Shown: one piece after another, positions 4,867 through 6,569 of the stretch
Position numbering within the stretch: position 1 is the stretch's first letter
Layout of the letters: each line of letters opens with the position of its first letter
Position numbers and translations under genes: made by a program
NCBI GenBank assembly: GCA_035629935.1
Contig: DASQLQ010000028.1
Location: forward strand, 1-6,569
Length of the DNA stretch: 6,569 bases
Source of the DNA: DASQLQ01 sp035629935
GTDB lineage: Bacteria > Actinomycetota > CADDZG01 > WHSQ01
Direction: 5' to 3'
The notes under the pieces: generated by a model
Databases searched by the model: none
What the model was told of the DNA's origin: nothing
What the model saw: only the letters and a program-made list of their open reading frames with translations

Positions 4867-6254
4867 GAGCGGATGGCCCCGGGGAATATGGCCTGAAGGC
4901 GGGTTCCTTCACCAGGAACAGACTCGAGCGAGATATCTGCGCCGAGCTGGTGTGCGCGTTCCTTCATGAGTCCGAGCCCCAGATGGTCGTCCCCTACATG
5001 TGCGGTGGGATCGAAACCCACTCCCTTATCTTCGACGACGATGCGAATCATCCCATCGGTTTCGCCGATCCTCACGGTAATCGAATCTGCTTGCGCATGC
5101 TTTAACGCGTTGTTAAGCCCCTCCTGGATTATCTGAACGGCTGCGAGGGACACGGGGGCCGGGGGCTCGATCTCCAGTTCCCCCATGACGTTGACGTCGA
5201 CATTCCACAACGTCGACGCCTGCTGTGCGAAGGTCCGAACGGTTTCCACCAAGCCACCCTGCTCGACCAGCGAAGCCCGCAGATCGACCAATGATTCCCT
5301 GAGGACCTTGATGGCTTCACCGACTGCGTTCCCGGCCGTACCCATCACGTCGCGAGCCTCTATGTCCCGGCCCTCTTCGAGCAGGGTCCGTGCGTTGTCG
5401 CAGGCAAACGTGGCAGCAGCCAGATATTGCAAACCGGTGTCATGGATGTGCGCTGCGATCCGGTTCCGTTCCTCCTCACGTTCCTTGAACAAGCTCTCCG
5501 TCGCTTGAAGCAAAGCGTGTTGCTGCTCCTGGACCCTCTGCGTCAGCTCTTGCTGGGTGCGGGCACCGACGATGCTGAGGCGAGCGAACAGCAGCGGGAT
5601 GACGAACGCTGCCACCGCCCAGTCTCCCCAGCCGGGGATGCGCGAGTAGACAACTGCGATCGCGACGCCGAGGCCTGCCAGGACGATGTAGGACATCCAG
5701 AACCCGGCGGCAGGCTGCGGGATGAATCGTTGAAAGGCCGGCCACACCGGGATCCGTTCCTTGAAGTGGATCGCAAACACAACGAGGGCGAAGTTGAGAG
5801 CGATGTGGACTGCCCCCCCGAGCCCGATCATCAGTAGAACGAAGGGGGTCAGGTCGGCGAGACGCTCACCGGTTTCGACCGTGGTCGGGATGGCGAACGA
5901 GACGATGGCGGATGCTGCTCCCACGGCGAGCATCAGTTGAGACCGGTTGAAGAGAGCTCTGTGGAGCGGGATCGTCCGTCGAAACTCCCTTGGGTCGAAT
6001 GCGCCGAGCCCGGCGATGGCCATCGCCGCCCAGGGAGGGAAGAGAGCTGCCAGCGCCAGCATCAGGGGGAAGGACATGGTTATGGCGCTCTCGAAGGCCA
6101 GCGAGACCGGTAGCAGCTCGGCGGCGATCAACAGGATGGTCCAGAAGATGAACGTGCCCCAGGAGGGGGAGTGGCCCCCCTGCATCAGAGCGAGGCCGAA
6201 GGCGGCAAGGGCAACTGCCACGATCGACCACGCGTACTTGGCATACGCGTCCAC
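4863..6254 (-). CDS. Membrane sensor histidine kinase, HisKA_3 (NarL-partner) type
   Basis: A protein of 463 residues. The N-terminal 230 residues hold about six or seven membrane spans (near 8-24, 32-54, 60-86, 104-122, 136-162, 186-203, 211-228) with little outside the membrane, so the signal is probably sensed in or near the bilayer. A coiled coil (about 231-262) leads into the HisKA_3 dimerisation segment EERNRIAAHIHDTGLQ, with phospho-acceptor His271. The ATPase domain has LNNALKHA (N box, 380-387), VEDKGVGFD (G1, 407-415) and GLGLMKERA (G2, 426-434). All catalytic motifs are intact. The start is GTG 6254: an in-frame TAG lies 13 codons upstream with no other start between. No Shine-Dalgarno is present, but TACCAT lies 6 bases upstream, fitting a leaderless transcript. 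The membrane part, with AAELLPV and SFPLMLALAALF, reminds me of membrane domains in front of actinobacterial HD-domain proteins; the ligand is unknown. Confidence 0.93.
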   Translation of the reverse strand: MDAYAKYAWSIVAVALAAFGLALMQGGHSPSWGTFIFWTILLIAAELLPVSLAFESAITMSFPLMLALAALFPPWAAMAIAGLGAFDPREFRRTIPLHRALFNRSQLMLAVGAASAIVSFAIPTTVETGERLADLTPFVLLMIGLGGAVHIALNFALVVFAIHFKERIPVWPAFQRFIPQPAAGFWMSYIVLAGLGVAIAVVYSRIPGWGDWAVAAFVIPLLFARLSIVGARTQQELTQRVQEQQHALLQATESLFKEREEERNRIAAHIHDTGLQYLAAATFACDNARTLLEEGRDIEARDVMGTAGNAVGEAIKVLRESLVDLRASLVEQGGLVETVRTFAQQASTLWNVDVNVMGELEIEPPAPVSLAAVQIIQEGLNNALKHAQADSITVRIGETDGMIRIVVEDKGVGFDPTAHVGDDHLGLGLMKERAHQLGADISLESVPGEGTRLQAIFPGAIRS

Positions 6255-6260
6255 AGGTCG

Positions 6261-6266
6261 ATGGTA
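6261..6266 (-). promoter_or_regulatory. -10-like element, probable leaderless start for the kinase gene
   Basis: TACCAT on the minus strand matches TANNNT and ends 6 bases before GTG 6254, the spacing expected when the start codon is also the first transcribed base. The absence of any Shine-Dalgarno supports this. No clear -35 is visible. Confidence 0.45.
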
Positions 6267-6300
6267 TTCGTGGGCCCCAGGATTTGCCCCCTAACGCGAT

Positions 6301-6326
6301 CGAGGAGGGGTCTCGACCCCTCCTCG
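6301..6326 (-). terminator. Strong hairpin between the micro-peptide gene and the kinase gene
   Basis: CGAGGAGGGGT, loop CTCG, ACCCCTCCTCG: a perfect 11-bp, GC-rich stem starting 23 bases past the peptide stop on the minus strand. It probably ends the peptide transcript, but the following minus-strand bases (ATCGCGTT) are not a true T-run, so termination may be partial and the hairpin could act as an attenuator or RNA-end protector. On the plus strand it is followed by GCGTTT. Confidence 0.6.
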
Positions 6327-6349
6327 GCGTTTAGAGCTGGTGTTGCTTT

Positions 6350-6427
6350 TCAGTGCTTGGCGCTGGCACCTGCAATCTGGAACAGAGCTGCGAGGGTGCT
6401 GACCAGAACAAAAAGACGAGCCTTCAT
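6350..6427 (-). CDS. 25-aa hydrophobic micro-peptide, signal-peptide-like
   Basis: ATG at 6427, TGA at 6350-6352, 25 codons. GGAGGT (6434-6439) lies exactly 6 bases upstream, the best ribosome-binding site in the window, which is the main reason to call it real. The peptide has a basic start (Lys2, Arg4), a hydrophobic core (about 5-19, LFVLVSTLAALFQIA) and ends GASAKH. This is a complete signal peptide with an Ala-Ser-Ala cleavage motif and only Lys-His after it. Either it stays as a single-span membrane peptide or the cleaved hydrophobic piece is the product. A strong hairpin follows it, and the histidine-kinase gene comes next on the same strand. It has no Cys, so it is not a standard thiolactone AgrD precursor. 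I know no named family for it. Confidence 0.65.
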   Translation of the reverse strand: MKARLFVLVSTLAALFQIAGASAKH

Positions 6428-6433
6428 GGCGGG

Positions 6434-6439
6434 ACCTCC
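6434..6439 (-). promoter_or_regulatory. Ribosome-binding site of the micro-peptide gene
   Basis: GGAGGT on the minus strand, a near-consensus match to the 16S rRNA tail, 6 bases before the ATG. It is stronger than the sites of the larger genes here. Confidence 0.7.
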
Positions 6440-6520
6440 AAAATTAGTGATACTCGGAAGGGTCACCGCTCCGCTTGGTTTGTTTCTTAGGCAGATCCTT
6501 TCGCTTCGCTTTTGCCCGAA

Positions 6521-6555
6521 ACGGACTGTTTGTCCGTGCCTGACACCGGGGTCAG
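6521..6555. repeat. Two adjacent palindromes at the right edge, REP-like
   Basis: ACGGAC-TGTTT-GTCCGT (6521-6537) has a perfect 6-bp stem. It is followed 2 bases later by CTGAC-ACCGGG-GTCAG (6540-6555), a 5-bp stem with a further CC/GG inside past one mismatch. The pair lies about 95 bases upstream of the micro-peptide. The second, with its GCCTGACACCGGGGTCAG form, resembles dispersed GTGCCTGACACC-type palindromes I have seen in many bacterial genomes; that likeness is recollection. It could also be a leader or operator structure for the peptide gene. Confidence 0.45.
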
Positions 6556-6569
6556 CTTATGGAGAACGA

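Noticed and set aside
4205..4912. 235-codon alternative frame over the LuxR-type regulator
   Set aside because: Arg/Gly/Asp-rich product in a shifted frame of a gene with complete receiver and helix-turn-helix motifs.
6350..6427. Classical AgrD-type cyclic autoinducer precursor
   Set aside because: There is no Cys or ring-forming Ser in a C-terminal charged tail; the peptide ends two residues after the cleavage-like motif.
6440..6520. Cyclic-di-GMP riboswitch upstream of the micro-peptide
   Set aside because: A GGGCAAA-like segment and a GCCTAAG are present on the minus strand, but the conserved ACGCAAAGC core and receptor elements are missing. A covariance-model search of 6440-6569 would settle it.

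Overview
The window is bacterial, GC-rich and gene-dense. DUF5317, leaderless-looking promoters, GTG starts and the LuxR-type two-component pair point to an actinobacterium, probably of a poorly studied, uncultured-type lineage. That placement is inference from gene content; no rRNA or other marker is present.

Layout. Bases 1-311 (minus) hold the N-terminal half of a TetR-family repressor cut by the window edge, with a perfect 16-bp palindrome over its start codon. Bases 312-655 are a divergent spacer with a doubtful 58-codon minus-strand ORF and two hairpins, one abutting the glmS Shine-Dalgarno. Bases 656-3498 (plus) form a tight run: glmS (611 aa, complete), a DUF5317 membrane protein 22 bp later, and a receiver-only CheY-like response regulator 31 bp after that. 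The response regulator overlaps by 12 bp, tail to tail, a 209-aa minus-strand protein of unknown function (3487-4116). Bases 4117-4230 are densely structured, with several inverted repeats. Bases 4231-6254 (minus) encode a two-component pair: a multi-membrane-span HisKA_3 histidine kinase followed by a NarL/LuxR-type response regulator, joined by a 4-bp ATGA overlap. Upstream of the kinase, on the same strand, are an 11-bp-stem hairpin (6301-6326) and a 25-aa secreted or membrane micro-peptide gene (6350-6427) with an excellent Shine-Dalgarno. The right edge (6521-6555) carries two adjacent palindromes.

How the genes may work together. GlmS makes glucosamine-6-phosphate for cell-wall precursors, and the next two genes may be co-transcribed with it. 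The minus-strand half is a signalling module. The kinase senses something at the membrane and phosphorylates the LuxR-type regulator. The micro-peptide directly upstream is either an unrelated small membrane peptide or a candidate partner or ligand of that kinase, which is the most interesting speculative reading of the window. The 209-aa protein downstream of the regulator is separated from it by the structured spacer, which contains a promoter-like -10 element inside a palindrome.

No tRNA, rRNA, CRISPR array or insertion sequence was recognised.
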